64,000 nucleotides of DNA from Bradyrhizobium sp. ISRA464. GTDB lineage: Bacteria > Pseudomonadota > Alphaproteobacteria > Rhizobiales > Xanthobacteraceae. The translations under genes were made by a program, and so were the position numbers. A model generated the notes under the pieces. That model worked only from the letters and a program-made list of their open reading frames with translations. It had not been told where the DNA came from and searched no databases. Location: positions 744,001 to 808,000 of the forward strand of contig NZ_CP094526.1 of NCBI RefSeq assembly GCF_029910095.1, written 5' to 3'. Of this stretch, positions 1 through 9,921 are shown one piece after another; the first letter of the stretch is position 1, and the number at the start of each line of letters is the position of its first letter.

Positions 1-1
1 G

Positions 2-1453
2 CCCTTGTCGGACGCGCTGGCGATGCTGGTGCGCGAGCGCCTCACGGGCCTTGCGCCGCCCGCAGCCGCAAAGAAGATGGTCGATCTCTGGCGCCCGGTG
101 CTGGAGGACAAGATCGGGACGCGGCTCGACAAGCTGAGCCGCTTCACCGAGGACCAGGCCAGGTTCGGCGACCTCGTGCATGATCTGTTGTCGGCGCTCG
201 ATCTCGGCGACGAACGCGACATGGACACCGACGAGGACGATCAGGACGAAAATCCGGACGGCGACAACGATCAGTCCGGCGCCGAAGGTTCGCCCGATTC
301 CGACGCCGCGCAGGAGATGAGCGCCGACCAGGCGCAGGCCACGGCAGAAGAGATGAGCGAAAGCGCGATGGAAAGCGCACAGGCCTCCACCAGCGACACG
401 TTCGACGACGGCGAGCTCGGCGACGACGAAACGCCGGGCGAGGCGACGCGGCCGAACGCCCGCGGCCAAAACGAACCGCGCGGTCCGGAATATCATGCCT
501 TCGCGCCGAAGTTCGACGAGGTGATCGCGGCCGAAGATCTCTGCGATCACGACGAGCTCGAGCGGCTGCGTTCCTATCTCGACAAGCAGCTCGCGCATCT
601 GCAGGGCATCGTGGCGCGGCTCGCCAACCGCCTGCAGCGCCGCCTGATGGCGCAGCAGAACCGTGCCTGGGAGTTCGATCTCGAGGAGGGCATCCTTGAT
701 CCGGCGCGGCTGTCGCGCGTCGTGACAGATCCCTATCACCCGCTGTCCTTCATGCATGAGAAGGAGGCGACGTTCCGCGACACCGTGGTGACGCTGCTCC
801 TGGACAACTCCGGCTCGATGCGCGGCCGTCCGATCACCGTCGCCGCCACTTGCGCCGACATCCTGGCGCGCACGCTGGAGCGTTGCGGCGTCAAGGTCGA
901 GATCCTGGGCTTCACCACGCGCGCCTGGAAGGGCGGGCAATCGCGCGAGGCATGGCTTGCCGCCGGTAAGCCGGCCAATCCCGGCCGCCTCAACGACCTC
1001 CGCCACATCATCTACAAGTCGGCGGACGCGCCGTGGCGGCGCGCGCGCAAGAATCTCGGCCTGATGATGCGCGAGGGTCTCCTGAAGGAGAACATCGACG
1101 GCGAGGCGCTGGACTGGGCGCACAAGCGCCTGCTCGCACGCCCCGAGCAGCGCCGCATCCTGATGATGATCTCCGACGGCGCGCCGGTCGACGATTCCAC
1201 GCTGTCGGTCAATCCGGGCAACTATCTCGAGCGGCACCTGCGCCACATCATCGAGGAGATCGAGACCCGCTCGCCGGTCGAGCTGATCGCGATCGGCATC
1301 GGTCACGACGTCACGCGCTATTATCGTCGCGCCGTCACCATCGTGGACGCCGAAGAACTCGGTGGCGCCATCACCGAAAAGCTCGCCGAGCTGTTCAGTG
1401 AGACCCACGGCGCCGCCCCCGCGCAGGGCACCCGTCGCCGGCTCCACTCGTGA
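2..1453 (+). CDS. cobT: Cobaltochelatase subunit CobT, 5' end outside the window
   Basis: This is the C-terminal part (about 480 residues) of the CobT subunit of aerobic, ATP-dependent cobaltochelatase. With CobN and CobS it inserts Co2+ into hydrogenobyrinic acid a,c-diamide in cobalamin synthesis. The visible part starts in the middle of the protein. It has a strongly acidic Asp/Glu-rich linker (about residues 70-160 of the visible stretch) and then a von Willebrand factor A domain with the metal-ion-dependent adhesion site DNSGSM (near base 810). Full-length CobT proteins are about 630 residues, so roughly 150 N-terminal residues are missing to the left. The TTG at base 5 lies inside the gene and is not a real start. 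The stop is TGA at 1451-1453, and the next gene begins 3 nt later on the same strand. Identification is firm. Confidence 0.92.
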   Translation, partial: PLSDALAMLVRERLTGLAPPAAAKKMVDLWRPVLEDKIGTRLDKLSRFTEDQARFGDLVHDLLSALDLGDERDMDTDEDDQDENPDGDNDQSGAEGSPDSDAAQEMSADQAQATAEEMSESAMESAQASTSDTFDDGELGDDETPGEATRPNARGQNEPRGPEYHAFAPKFDEVIAAEDLCDHDELERLRSYLDKQLAHLQGIVARLANRLQRRLMAQQNRAWEFDLEEGILDPARLSRVVTDPYHPLSFMHEKEATFRDTVVTLLLDNSGSMRGRPITVAATCADILARTLERCGVKVEILGFTTRAWKGGQSREAWLAAGKPANPGRLNDLRHIIYKSADAPWRRARKNLGLMMREGLLKENIDGEALDWAHKRLLARPEQRRILMMISDGAPVDDSTLSVNPGNYLERHLRHIIEEIETRSPVELIAIGIGHDVTRYYRRAVTIVDAEELGGAITEKLAELFSETHGAAPAQGTRRRLHS

Positions 1454-1456
1454 GAC

Positions 1457-2530
1457 ATGCGCCCACCCCCTAACCGCCGCCGCTTCCTGCAGGATGTGGC
1501 GGCGGCGCTGTTGACCGCCGCGCTCCCAAGCCTCGCGCAGGCGCAGAGCGCGACGCAGGCGCCGCCGAAGCGGGCCGCCAAGCCGAGCCCGTATTCCGTC
1601 AGCGAGCCGGTCTCGATCGAGGTCAAGGCGCGGCCGCTGCCCTCGTTCGATATCCGCGATCGTGCGCGGACGCGGTTCGGCGCGCTGGAATATCGCAGCG
1701 GCCTGATCCTGACCTCGCCGTTTCCCGGCTTCGGCGGGCTGTCCGGCCTGCGGCTCGATCCCAAGGGCGAACGCTTCATCGCGATCAGTGACAAGGGAAG
1801 CTGGTTCACCGGCCGCATCGTTTATCGCGGCCGGGAGATGGTTGGGCTCGACGATGTCGAGGCGGCGCCGCTGCTCGGCCCTGACGGCAAGCCGATCACG
1901 TCCCGCAACTGGTACGATTCGGAATCGATCGCGCTCGACGGCTCCGTGGTCTATGTCGGGCTCGAGCGCGTCAACCAGGTGCTGCGCTACGATTTCGCCA
2001 AGGGCTTTACCCGTGCGCTCGGCGAGGTGGTGCCGATGCCACCGGCGGTGCGCAAGCTTCCCCTCAACAAGGGGCTCGAGGCGCTGGTCTTCGTGCCCAA
2101 GGGCCTGCCGCTTGCCGGCACGCTGATAGCGCTCTCCGAACGCGGGCTCGATCCGAGCGGCAATCTCATGGCCTTTCTCGTTGGCGGCAAGACGCCTGGG
2201 CAGTTCAGCGTGCGGCGTACCGAGAGTTTCGACATCAGCGATGCGGTCTTGCTGCCTTCGAGCGATCTGCTCATCCTGGAGCGGAAATTCTCCTGGATCG
2301 GGGGCGTCGGCATCCGCATCCGTCGCCTCGCGCTGTCTGAGATTGCACCCGGTGCCGTCGTCGACGGTCCGGCGATCTTCAACGCGGATCTCGGCAACGA
2401 GATCGACAACATGGAAGGCATCGACGCCCATGTGACGGCGGACGGCGAGACCGTGTTGACCATGGTCTCCGACGACAATTTCTCGCCGATCCAGCGCAAC
2501 CTGCTGCTGCAGTTCACCCTGATGGAGTGA
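1457..2530 (+). CDS. Tat-exported esterase-like activity of phytase family protein
   Basis: A 357-residue exported protein. The N-terminus carries a twin-arginine signal (RRRFLQD, residues 8-14), a hydrophobic stretch and an AQA-type cleavage site near residue 30, so it is probably exported folded to the periplasm. The mature part matches my memory of the 'esterase-like activity of phytase' domain family, a beta-propeller-like fold with motifs such as GLSGLRLDP and repeated GxEALVF-type blades; no precise substrate can be read from the sequence. It starts 3 nt after the cobT stop and so may be cotranscribed, although no functional link to cobalamin is evident. This gene commonly sits beside cobT in related bacteria, from memory only. 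Confidence 0.75.
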   Translation: MRPPPNRRRFLQDVAAALLTAALPSLAQAQSATQAPPKRAAKPSPYSVSEPVSIEVKARPLPSFDIRDRARTRFGALEYRSGLILTSPFPGFGGLSGLRLDPKGERFIAISDKGSWFTGRIVYRGREMVGLDDVEAAPLLGPDGKPITSRNWYDSESIALDGSVVYVGLERVNQVLRYDFAKGFTRALGEVVPMPPAVRKLPLNKGLEALVFVPKGLPLAGTLIALSERGLDPSGNLMAFLVGGKTPGQFSVRRTESFDISDAVLLPSSDLLILERKFSWIGGVGIRIRRLALSEIAPGAVVDGPAIFNADLGNEIDNMEGIDAHVTADGETVLTMVSDDNFSPIQRNLLLQFTLME

Positions 2531-2666
2531 GGTGCCCCCGCAAGGGGATCTCCGCTACCGCATTGCTGATCTGCGCCCGGGCCGTTCGGCGCGCCGGACA
2601 GTTGGTGATCGCGCGTGCCGTCTCTATCTTAAGGCGCGCGTTTTCCTTAGGTCCGGATGTCCTTGC

Positions 2667-3779
2667 ATGAGCACCCTGTTCACCCCGATCGAGTTGCGTG
2701 GCCTGAAACTGCCAAACCGCATCATGGTCTCGCCGATGTGCCAGTATTCGGCGGTCGACGGCTCGGCCACCGATTGGCATTTCACGCACATCAACATGCT
2801 GGCGCTGTCGGGCGCCGCGATGTTCTGCATCGAGGCCACCCATGTCGAGGAGATCGGGCGGATCACGCCGGCGTGCCTCGGCCTGTACAGCGACGCCAAC
2901 GAGGCGGCGCTGAAGCCGATCCTGGCCGCGGTGCGCAAGCATTCGAAGGCCGCGGTCGCCATGCAGCTTGCCCACGCCGGCCGCAAGGCGTCGAGCCGTC
3001 GTCCCTGGGAGGGCGGGCAATTGATCCCGATTGCGGAAGGCGGCTGGCAGACGGTGGGACCATCGGCTGTCCCGCACAAGGACGGCGAGGCGCCGCCGCT
3101 GGCGCTGGATGACGCTGGCCTGAAGCGCATCCGCGATGCGTTTGTAGCAGCCGCCAGGCGCGCCGAGCGACTCGGCATCGATGCGCTCGAGCTGCACAGC
3201 GCGCACGGCTATCTCTTGCACCAGTTTTTGTCGCCGATCGCCAACAAGCGCACCGACCAGTATGGCGGCTCGCTCGAAAACCGGATGCGCTTCCCGCTGG
3301 AAGTGTTCGATGCGGTGCGCGCCGCGTTTCCGGACCGCAAGCCGGTCGGCGTGCGGTTGTCGGCGACCGATTGGGTCGAGGGCGGCTGGGACGTCGCGCA
3401 GACCATCGCGTACGCCAGGGAATTGCAGAAGCGCGGCGTCGACTGGGTCGATGTCTCCTCCGGTGGTGTCTCGCCGTTGCAGAAGATCCCGCTCGCCCCT
3501 GGCTATCAGGTGCCGGCGGCGCAGGCGGTGAAGGAAGCGACCGGCGTCACCACGATGGCGGTCGGCCTGATCGCGGAAGCGAAGCAGGCGGAAGAGATCG
3601 TCGCCTCCGGCAAGGCCGACATGGTCGCGCTTGCCCGCGCCATGCTCTACGACCCGCGCTGGGGCTGGCACGCCGCCGCTGAGCTCGGCGGCGAGGTGAG
3701 CGCGCCGCCGCAATACTGGCGCTCACAGCCCTCGACGCAGAAGGCGTTGTTCGGCAAGACCACGTTCGGGGCAAGGTAG
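2667..3779 (+). CDS. NADH:flavin oxidoreductase / Old Yellow Enzyme (YqjM class)
   Basis: A 370-residue FMN-dependent ene-reductase of the Old Yellow Enzyme family, a cytosolic (beta/alpha)8 barrel that reduces activated C=C bonds with NAD(P)H. Family signatures are the N-terminal LPNRIMVSPMCQYSA block, the HSAHGYLLHQFLSP active-site segment, the RTDQYGGSLENR motif and a C-terminal VALARAMLYDPRW phosphate-binding segment. The Cys in SPMCQYS and the HxxH-like segment fit the thermophilic/YqjM-like subclass. The open frame extends upstream to 2532, but the ATG at 2667 begins exactly where homologues begin, so the 45 upstream residues are unlikely to be translated. A second member of the family lies at 59334-60467. 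The physiological substrate is unknown. Confidence 0.9.
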   Translation: MSTLFTPIELRGLKLPNRIMVSPMCQYSAVDGSATDWHFTHINMLALSGAAMFCIEATHVEEIGRITPACLGLYSDANEAALKPILAAVRKHSKAAVAMQLAHAGRKASSRRPWEGGQLIPIAEGGWQTVGPSAVPHKDGEAPPLALDDAGLKRIRDAFVAAARRAERLGIDALELHSAHGYLLHQFLSPIANKRTDQYGGSLENRMRFPLEVFDAVRAAFPDRKPVGVRLSATDWVEGGWDVAQTIAYARELQKRGVDWVDVSSGGVSPLQKIPLAPGYQVPAAQAVKEATGVTTMAVGLIAEAKQAEEIVASGKADMVALARAMLYDPRWGWHAAAELGGEVSAPPQYWRSQPSTQKALFGKTTFGAR

Positions 3780-3783
3780 GATT

Positions 3784-3873
3784 GTAGCCCGGATGGAGCG
3801 AAGCGAAATCCGGGGACCTTGCTCGACTTGGTTAGATTGCTCCCGGATTGCGCTTCGCTCCATCCAGACTACG
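3784..3873. repeat. Intergenic palindromic repeat, family A (copy 1)
   Basis: An imperfect inverted repeat of about 90 bp. The left arm starts TAGCCCGGATGGAGCGAAG and the right arm ends CTTCGCTCCATCCAGACTAC, with a short unique loop. Longer related copies occur at 45520-45643 and 51068-51190. It lies between two convergently unrelated plus-strand genes and could fold as an RNA hairpin. Confidence 0.8.
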
Positions 3874-3975
3874 AATGCTGCTCGGCCAAAAGCCATTATT
3901 CTGCCGCAACCAAAGGAGGTACTCTTCGCTCGCGTGCGGAAAGACACGCATCGAACAAAGAGGAGAGGAGCCCCC

Positions 3976-5076
3976 ATGGAACTCGGATACTTCGCGATGC
4001 CGTCGCATCCGCCGGAGTGCGGATTGAAGGAGGGCCACGACTGGGATTTGCAGACCCTGCGCTGGCTCGATGAGCTCGGCTATCAGGAGGCCTGGATCGG
4101 CGAGCATCACACCGCGCCGTGGGAGCCGCATCCGTCGCCGGATCTGTTGATCGCGCAGGCGCTGATGCAGACCAAGAACATCCGCATCGGGCCCGGCGGC
4201 TTCCTGCTGCCGTATCATCACCCGGCGGAGCTGGCGAACCGCGTCGCGATGCTCGACCACCTCTCGAACGGGCGGCTGAATTTCGGCGTCGCGGCGAGCG
4301 GCCTGCCGAGCGACTGGGCGATGTTCAACGTCGACGGCATGTCGGGGCAGAACCGCGACATGACCCGCGAGGCGCTCGAGATCATCCTGAAGATGTGGAC
4401 CGACCCGGCGCCGTGGACCCACAAGGGCAAGTACTGGACGGTCACCAAGCCCGACACGATGTTCGATTTCCTCAAACCCCACATCAAGCCGGTGCAGGCG
4501 CCGCATCCGCCGATCGGGGTCGCCGGCCTGTCGAAGAACTCCGACACGCTGAAGCTCGCCGGCGAGCGCGGCTTCATCCCGATGAGCCTCAACCTCAACC
4601 CCGCCTATGTCGGCAGCCACTGGGAGTCGGTGGAGGCCGGCGCGGCCAAGACCGGCCGCAAGCCGAGCCGCAAGGATTGGCGGATGGTGCGCGAGGTGTT
4701 CGTCGCCGACACCGATGAAGAAGCCTGGAAGATCTCGGTCGGCGACATGATGGGCCGGATGATGGGCGAGTACTTCCTGCCGCTGCTCGGCCATTTCGGC
4801 TTCAAGGATTATCTGAAGGCCTCGCCCGACGTGCCCGACAGCGACGTCACCGTCGAATATTGCGCCCGCCACAACTGGATCATCGGCTCGCCGGCGACCG
4901 TCATCGAGAAGATCGAGAAGATCCATCAGGAGGTCGGCGGCTTCGGCGTGCTGCTGGTGTTCGGCTTCGACTACAAGCACAAGCCCGAAGCTTGGCACAA
5001 TTCGCTGCGCCTCCTGAAGCAGGAAGTGATGCCGCGGCTGAAGCATCTCGACGCTTCGCTCGGACGCGCGGCGTAA
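3976..5076 (+). CDS. LLM-class flavin-dependent oxidoreductase
   Basis: A 366-residue bacterial luciferase-like monooxygenase, a TIM-barrel flavoenzyme using reduced FMN or F420. Features are the N-terminal MELGYFAMPSHPP strand, a WIGEHH motif near residue 43 that is typical of the luciferase-like family, the AMLDHLSNGRLNFGV segment, and a C-terminal VIEKIEKIHQEVGGFGVLLV helix-strand pair. The ATG at 3976 is preceded by a purine-rich AGGAGAGGAG ribosome-binding site; the longer frame from 3793 would run through the upstream palindromic repeat and is rejected. Substrate is unknown; members oxidise alkanes, alkanesulfonates, ketones or aromatics. It may be cotranscribed with the Old Yellow Enzyme gene despite the repeat between them. 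Confidence 0.88.
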   Translation: MELGYFAMPSHPPECGLKEGHDWDLQTLRWLDELGYQEAWIGEHHTAPWEPHPSPDLLIAQALMQTKNIRIGPGGFLLPYHHPAELANRVAMLDHLSNGRLNFGVAASGLPSDWAMFNVDGMSGQNRDMTREALEIILKMWTDPAPWTHKGKYWTVTKPDTMFDFLKPHIKPVQAPHPPIGVAGLSKNSDTLKLAGERGFIPMSLNLNPAYVGSHWESVEAGAAKTGRKPSRKDWRMVREVFVADTDEEAWKISVGDMMGRMMGEYFLPLLGHFGFKDYLKASPDVPDSDVTVEYCARHNWIIGSPATVIEKIEKIHQEVGGFGVLLVFGFDYKHKPEAWHNSLRLLKQEVMPRLKHLDASLGRAA

Positions 5077-5174
5077 CCCTAAGAGCGTGAGGCAGAGCGC
5101 GGGGCGGCGTTGTTGCCCCGTGCGTTATATTCGTCGTCCAGCGACACTGACACAACGACGCAGGCTGCACCACG

Positions 5175-7442
5175 TCACAGCAACTTCACCGTTACCTTCG
5201 CTTTACCCTTGTGATCGCGATAGAACCAATTGGAGAGCCACGGCAATCCGATGACGGCCTCGTTGACATAGAGGAAGATCTCGCCACTGCGGTCGGCCGT
5301 GAACCTTGCCTTGTAGACTTGCGGGTCGGTGCTCGGCACAGGCGCCGGATCCAGAAAATACTCGTCGACTCCGGTTTCTCCGACGCGCGCGATCAGCCTG
5401 TACCATGGCCGGAACAGGATGCGCCGCAAGAAGATCGTCGCGTATCCGCGCCAGCGCTTTGAACGCTCGATGGTCGAGGTCCGGTATCCGACCGGTGTGA
5501 CCGTGCGTTCGCCGTCCTCCCAGGCATCCGTCATGGTGATCGCGATTTCGTACTTGAAACCGGTGCGCACCTTGAGCCCGGTCGGCGCGCAGATCGCGGT
5601 GGTGTTGAAGTCGACGGCGTCCTGCGGAACGCCCTTGTCGACGGCGACAAGCTTGTCGGCCGCTGTCCCCTGGCAGAATGCGCCCATCGAGTCCGCCGCG
5701 TTGAACAGAAAATGGCTGAGCAACGTTGCGCCGAACCAGACCATGGCGACGGCGAGCAGGAACGGCACGACGTGTCGTTTCCCGACATTGAGGATCCACT
5801 GATAGATCGCGCTGGTGCGGAACTTGTAGATCGCATCATGCATGAGCCCGGAGAGTGGAGCCGGGTTCACGCGATCACGCCAGATGATCCGCATCCTGTC
5901 GCTGATCGTTGCGCTGAGCGAGTTGCCCACTGCCATCAGCACAACAACAGCGATGATCCCACCGGCGAACCATTCCGGATTGCCTGCGTACCAATCGGTC
6001 CACCAATGAAACGAATTGGGCAGGAACGATTCGACGAAGCGCACCAACTCGGAAATCATCCTGAAGGAGGAGTTGAATTCGTGCTCCTTGTGCTGGTTGT
6101 GGAACAGCCAGAACGCCGCCAGGTGCAGCGATGCCGCCAGCGTGGCAAAATAGGTGATCCGGCGCATCCAGACGTAGTTCCAAAGCTTCTCCTGGGCCGC
6201 ATGACGTGCCGGCGCGCCAGCTGGCGTTTCGAACGTTCCGGCGCCCAGAGGCGTGATCTGGCCGCTTCGGGAGACGATAACATAGTCGGGCGGCAGCCCG
6301 ATCGGGGCGTAGGCATTGCAGCCGCTATCGATCCGCTCGAACACGCTTTCGTGGATCTTGGGCGTTGGCACGCTGACGCCGACGTAAGGATCGTTGCAGA
6401 GATCGGCGACCTTGCGCGGACCGTATCGGTAGTAGGCGCCTAGCCCCGCGCGCGAATCGTACAGGCGGCCGTCCTTGTCCTCGGATGACCTGATCGATTT
6501 GATCGCGTCGGGATCGGCAACGGGCGCGCTCTTGAAGACGAGACCGCGCTTGACGGCTTCGTCGACCAGCCATGCCAAAGGCACGAACGCGACGGCATCG
6601 TCCGGATAGCCGCCACCAACATTGGCATGTATGCCCACGAACCATACCTGGACGAGGCGCTCGCCATCGATGGTGGCCGGCACGGGTGGTGCGAGCTGTC
6701 CTGGCTCCTGCTCGGTCCAAAGCACCGGATGAAAGGTCGTGCGCTCGTCGTCGAGGGCCAGTGCGTGCCGCGCGCAGTTGACGCGTGGGCTGAGAATGCG
6801 GTTCGGCAGTTCGAGCGGCCACACCCAGTTGCTGATGCCGCGCGTCATCTCGTCGATGGGCAGGCCATAAGCCGCGACGGTATCCCAGATGCCGATGAAC
6901 TCGATCGCCGGGATCAGCCTCCGCGCGATCCTTGCATACGGCTTGTTGCCCTGAACGCGGTCCAGCACCGGCACGAGGACGTAGTCGCGAATGGCCCGGA
7001 ATAGCACCTCGATGCGCCATACCGAGTGGTAACCCTTGGCGCGATAGGCGCGGTAGGCCTTCACGGCTCCGTCGTGCAGCTCGGATTCAGTGTCGGCGAC
7101 GATCAGGCCCTGATCGAGGATCAGCGCGGCGAGCACGCGCACGGTGAATGCACCACGGCTGAATCCGAACAGGAAGATCTTCGAATGGTTCTGATGGTCG
7201 TAGTTGCGGCAGATGAACTTGTACGCGTCCAGGATATTGCGCTTGAGGCCATAGCCGAAGGCGCCGCCCAGAATGGCGAGCGGAACGAAAGACGATGTGC
7301 CGACGCCGTCATCATATTTGGCGGCCTGGCTGTTGCTCTGCAGGTCGAGCGCTTGAAAGATCCGCCAGACATTGGTGCGCCAGACGCTGGAGGCGGCATT
7401 GCCGGTACCATCAGACAGAATGATGATCTTGGGACTGGCCAT
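5175..7442 (-). CDS. DUF2235 domain hydrolase with C-terminal membrane segments (Tle1-like)
   Basis: A 755-residue protein whose first half is a DUF2235 alpha/beta-hydrolase domain. It opens with IIILSDGTGN and has the nucleophile-elbow motif GFSRGAFTVR near residue 110, the same GxSxG-type elbow seen in type VI lipase effectors of the Tle1 family. The second half has at least three predicted membrane segments (around ITYFATLAASLHLAAFWLF, GIIAVVVLMAVGNSL and VVPFLLAVAMVWFGATLL) and a soluble C-terminal domain, so it is probably membrane-anchored rather than a secreted effector. The start chosen (MASPKIII, 7442) begins the conserved domain; 18 extra residues upstream are possible. It follows the phospholipase D-like gene on the same strand after 101 nt. 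Lipid hydrolysis is inferred, not shown. Confidence 0.82.
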   Translation of the reverse strand: MASPKIIILSDGTGNAASSVWRTNVWRIFQALDLQSNSQAAKYDDGVGTSSFVPLAILGGAFGYGLKRNILDAYKFICRNYDHQNHSKIFLFGFSRGAFTVRVLAALILDQGLIVADTESELHDGAVKAYRAYRAKGYHSVWRIEVLFRAIRDYVLVPVLDRVQGNKPYARIARRLIPAIEFIGIWDTVAAYGLPIDEMTRGISNWVWPLELPNRILSPRVNCARHALALDDERTTFHPVLWTEQEPGQLAPPVPATIDGERLVQVWFVGIHANVGGGYPDDAVAFVPLAWLVDEAVKRGLVFKSAPVADPDAIKSIRSSEDKDGRLYDSRAGLGAYYRYGPRKVADLCNDPYVGVSVPTPKIHESVFERIDSGCNAYAPIGLPPDYVIVSRSGQITPLGAGTFETPAGAPARHAAQEKLWNYVWMRRITYFATLAASLHLAAFWLFHNQHKEHEFNSSFRMISELVRFVESFLPNSFHWWTDWYAGNPEWFAGGIIAVVVLMAVGNSLSATISDRMRIIWRDRVNPAPLSGLMHDAIYKFRTSAIYQWILNVGKRHVVPFLLAVAMVWFGATLLSHFLFNAADSMGAFCQGTAADKLVAVDKGVPQDAVDFNTTAICAPTGLKVRTGFKYEIAITMTDAWEDGERTVTPVGYRTSTIERSKRWRGYATIFLRRILFRPWYRLIARVGETGVDEYFLDPAPVPSTDPQVYKARFTADRSGEIFLYVNEAVIGLPWLSNWFYRDHKGKAKVTVKLL

Positions 7443-7543
7443 TGAAATGCACTCGTTGAAAAGAACTGAACGAACAGGTTGTAGCGGGACGGCCACGCCG
7501 TTCCGCGTTTCACGTCATGAGCCGAGCGCGGCGATGTCCACGG

Positions 7544-9226
7544 CTACGTCGTGCCGAGCCAGAACCGCGTCTCGGTTTCCGCCCAGCCTTTGCCGATGCG
7601 GCTGCTCAACCAGGTATCGCTGCGCTTCAGTCCCTTGTCCTTCTGGCCTTCAGCCGTGTTGCGCCAGGCTTGCCAGCGATACTGGCCGTAGATGCTGACG
7701 ATGCGTGCGGCATAGGTCAGCGCCAGCTGCGAATCGCCACGGATGATGACGAGGTTGTCGTCGTTCTTGGTGCTGGCGCGGTCGCTGAAATTGTGTGAGC
7801 CCGTCATGACGACCGGGTTCTTGCCTGCGGGGTCGAGCACGATCACCTTGCTGTGCACGGCGATCATGAACTTGCCGGTGTTCGTGATCTCGCGTTGCCA
7901 CCAGTCCGCGGTCTTGTCGATTCCGGCCGGCCGGATCACGTCGGCGATCTGCTTGCCCTTGAAGACCTGCTGCTGACCGTCGCTGGTCAAGAGTTGCAGT
8001 TGATCCTTCGGGCTGTCCTTGCCCTGCGCCGGGAAATTGTTGAGCACGCCGCGCACATAGAGGTTCTTGTCCTGCGCCTTCTCCAGGATCGGGCCGAGCA
8101 GGCCGTTGTTGCCCGGATTGAGCATCAGGCACACCGCGCCATGCTCGGCGTCCTCGATCATCCTGGTGGCCTCCTTGAGGTCACCGCTCTTGGTGGTCGG
8201 CGTGAACCAGACGCTGATATCAGAGTTGCCGATCGTGAACGGCCACTCCCGATCACCCGCCGTCGCCAGCGCCTTCGGAGACTTGCTGCCGTCCGCGTAG
8301 ATCATCTTCCAATGATCATGATAAGCGGCGGCGATCTTGTCGTCGGTGATCTCGAGCCCGTTGTTATTCTGGGTGCAGAGCCCGGTGCGCGTCCAGTTGG
8401 TGCTGCCGGTCCAGACCACCTGCGGCTTTTGCGCGCCGTCGCAGAACACCGCGAACTTGTTGTGGGCGTAGCGGCTCGGCGCGATCTTGCGGCGAACGAT
8501 GTCGACGCCGGCCTTCTTCAGCACACCGGCGTTCTTCTCGGTGTCCTTCGCCGTGGCGTCGGACTTGCCGGTGCTGTTGCCGAGCACGACATGTGCCTTG
8601 CCCTTCAGCGCACTCAGCGCGGCGATCAGTTCGGGGTCGTTGAGCTCGTAAAGCGCGAGATAGACGTCGCGCTTCTTCGCCTTCGCATCGGCCAGCAGCG
8701 CGAGCAGGCGGGCACCGAGCTGTCCCTTGAGGAAGTCGCGGATCTTGTTGCCCTTGGTCGAGATCGCCTTGTCCAGCGTCTGCGCCGGCTTGCGGTCCTG
8801 ACCGATCGCACGCGACAGCCATTGCGCCGAGATCGTGCCGCGGTTGAACCACGGCTTCAGCGGGCCCGACGGCATAGCGGAGACATAATCGGTCCATGTC
8901 GACGGCGCGTTGGCCGTGGGCTTGACCTTGCTGTTACCGTCCTTGAGGACCGGGACGACACCGTAGCGAACCGGCGCATCGCTTGGGGCAAGGAAATCGG
9001 TCCAGTTCGTCTTCTGCACCGGCCATTCTGTGCTCGGCCGATGCTCGCCGTTCTTGTGGCCTTGCGCCTGATCCTCGAATCCGACCCAGGTGTCGACAAC
9101 GCTCGCGCTCTTGCCCTTCTGCTGGCGATACAGCGCGAAGCCGAGGCAGTTCGGGATCATCGCCGACACCTCCCAGACCACGAAGATGCCGTCAGTGGTT
9201 GGAAAAGCCTGAATTCTTGCAATCAC
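7544..9226 (-). CDS. Phospholipase D-like (HKD) domain protein
   Basis: A 560-residue protein with two phospholipase D-type catalytic half-motifs: HNKFAVFCD followed by GSTNW in the middle, and HSKVIVLD followed by GSHNFS near the C-terminus. Each PLD active site is built from two such HxK motifs. The first half-motif has one extra residue between Lys and Asp compared with the HxK(x4)D consensus, a minor variation. No signal peptide is visible. PLD-fold enzymes cleave phospholipids or act as nucleases, and the sequence alone does not separate these. The next gene on this strand is the DUF2235 hydrolase, which suggests a shared lipid-directed role. Confidence 0.85.
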   Translation of the reverse strand: MIARIQAFPTTDGIFVVWEVSAMIPNCLGFALYRQQKGKSASVVDTWVGFEDQAQGHKNGEHRPSTEWPVQKTNWTDFLAPSDAPVRYGVVPVLKDGNSKVKPTANAPSTWTDYVSAMPSGPLKPWFNRGTISAQWLSRAIGQDRKPAQTLDKAISTKGNKIRDFLKGQLGARLLALLADAKAKKRDVYLALYELNDPELIAALSALKGKAHVVLGNSTGKSDATAKDTEKNAGVLKKAGVDIVRRKIAPSRYAHNKFAVFCDGAQKPQVVWTGSTNWTRTGLCTQNNNGLEITDDKIAAAYHDHWKMIYADGSKSPKALATAGDREWPFTIGNSDISVWFTPTTKSGDLKEATRMIEDAEHGAVCLMLNPGNNGLLGPILEKAQDKNLYVRGVLNNFPAQGKDSPKDQLQLLTSDGQQQVFKGKQIADVIRPAGIDKTADWWQREITNTGKFMIAVHSKVIVLDPAGKNPVVMTGSHNFSDRASTKNDDNLVIIRGDSQLALTYAARIVSIYGQYRWQAWRNTAEGQKDKGLKRSDTWLSSRIGKGWAETETRFWLGTT

Positions 9227-9498
9227 GGTGATGCCTCCGAATCGCTGTCGAGAAATATCCGGTCAATATGAATTGGACGCGTCGGCTCCTTCCGAAGATC
9301 CGTGGCCTCGTATCGGTCGCGTTGCTGCACCGCTAGCAAAGGAAGTATGGCGGTTAATCTGCAACCCTGTCTGTAGGCTGGATCACAGATTGATGACGTG
9401 CCGGTTGGGGCGAAGTCGCGCTCATGTGAGCCACTCGCGCCTTTCAAGGCCGGGAAAAACGGCCTAACCTGTTAGATGCAACCGGTGAGGGCAGCACC

Positions 9499-9918
9499 AT
9501 GCGAGCCCGCGTACGGAAATTCGCACATATCCTGGAACGTCTCGGCCTTGCCATGGCAGGAGCAGCGAGCGGCCTGTTCGTGGCGGTCCATGTCGGGTCG
9601 AGCGTCTCGGCGCTGACCTCTCAGGCGTTCCTGCTCATCATGATGCTCTGCGGCGCCGTCGGCTTCTATCTCGGCATCGACACGCCGCAGCTCGCCTTTC
9701 ATCCCTTGGACGGCAAGACGCCGCGCAAGGTCGATGCGGCGGAGTTCCTCAGCGCGGTTGGGACCTTCCTCGCGACGTTGGTCGCATTCTTCTCGGTCGG
9801 CGTGATCGTGCTGCGCGGCGAGCCCGATTTTGCCTGGACCGCTGCCGTCATGGTCGGGTGGGTGCTCGGCGTTGCCATGCAGATTGTCGCCGGCACGATT
9901 GCGCGCAGGCGCGCCTGA
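9499..9918 (+). CDS. Small integral membrane protein of unknown function
   Basis: A 139-residue hydrophobic protein with about four predicted membrane helices (AGAASGLFVAVHVG, FLLIMMLCGAVGFYLGI, FLATLVAFFSVGVIVL and TAAVMVGWVLGVAMQIVAG) separated by a short cytoplasmic-looking loop with FHPLDGKTPRK. The codon use and the converging tetR gene, whose stop is 3 nt away on the other strand, support a real gene. No known family is recognised. It is monocistronic. Confidence 0.65.
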   Translation: MRARVRKFAHILERLGLAMAGAASGLFVAVHVGSSVSALTSQAFLLIMMLCGAVGFYLGIDTPQLAFHPLDGKTPRKVDAAEFLSAVGTFLATLVAFFSVGVIVLRGEPDFAWTAAVMVGWVLGVAMQIVAGTIARRRA

Positions 9919-9921
9919 ACG

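Noticed and set aside
9227..9498. Possible small gene or RNA between the PLD-like and membrane-protein genes
   Set aside because: No start with a ribosome-binding site, no tRNA-like or terminator-like structure in this 270-bp gap.
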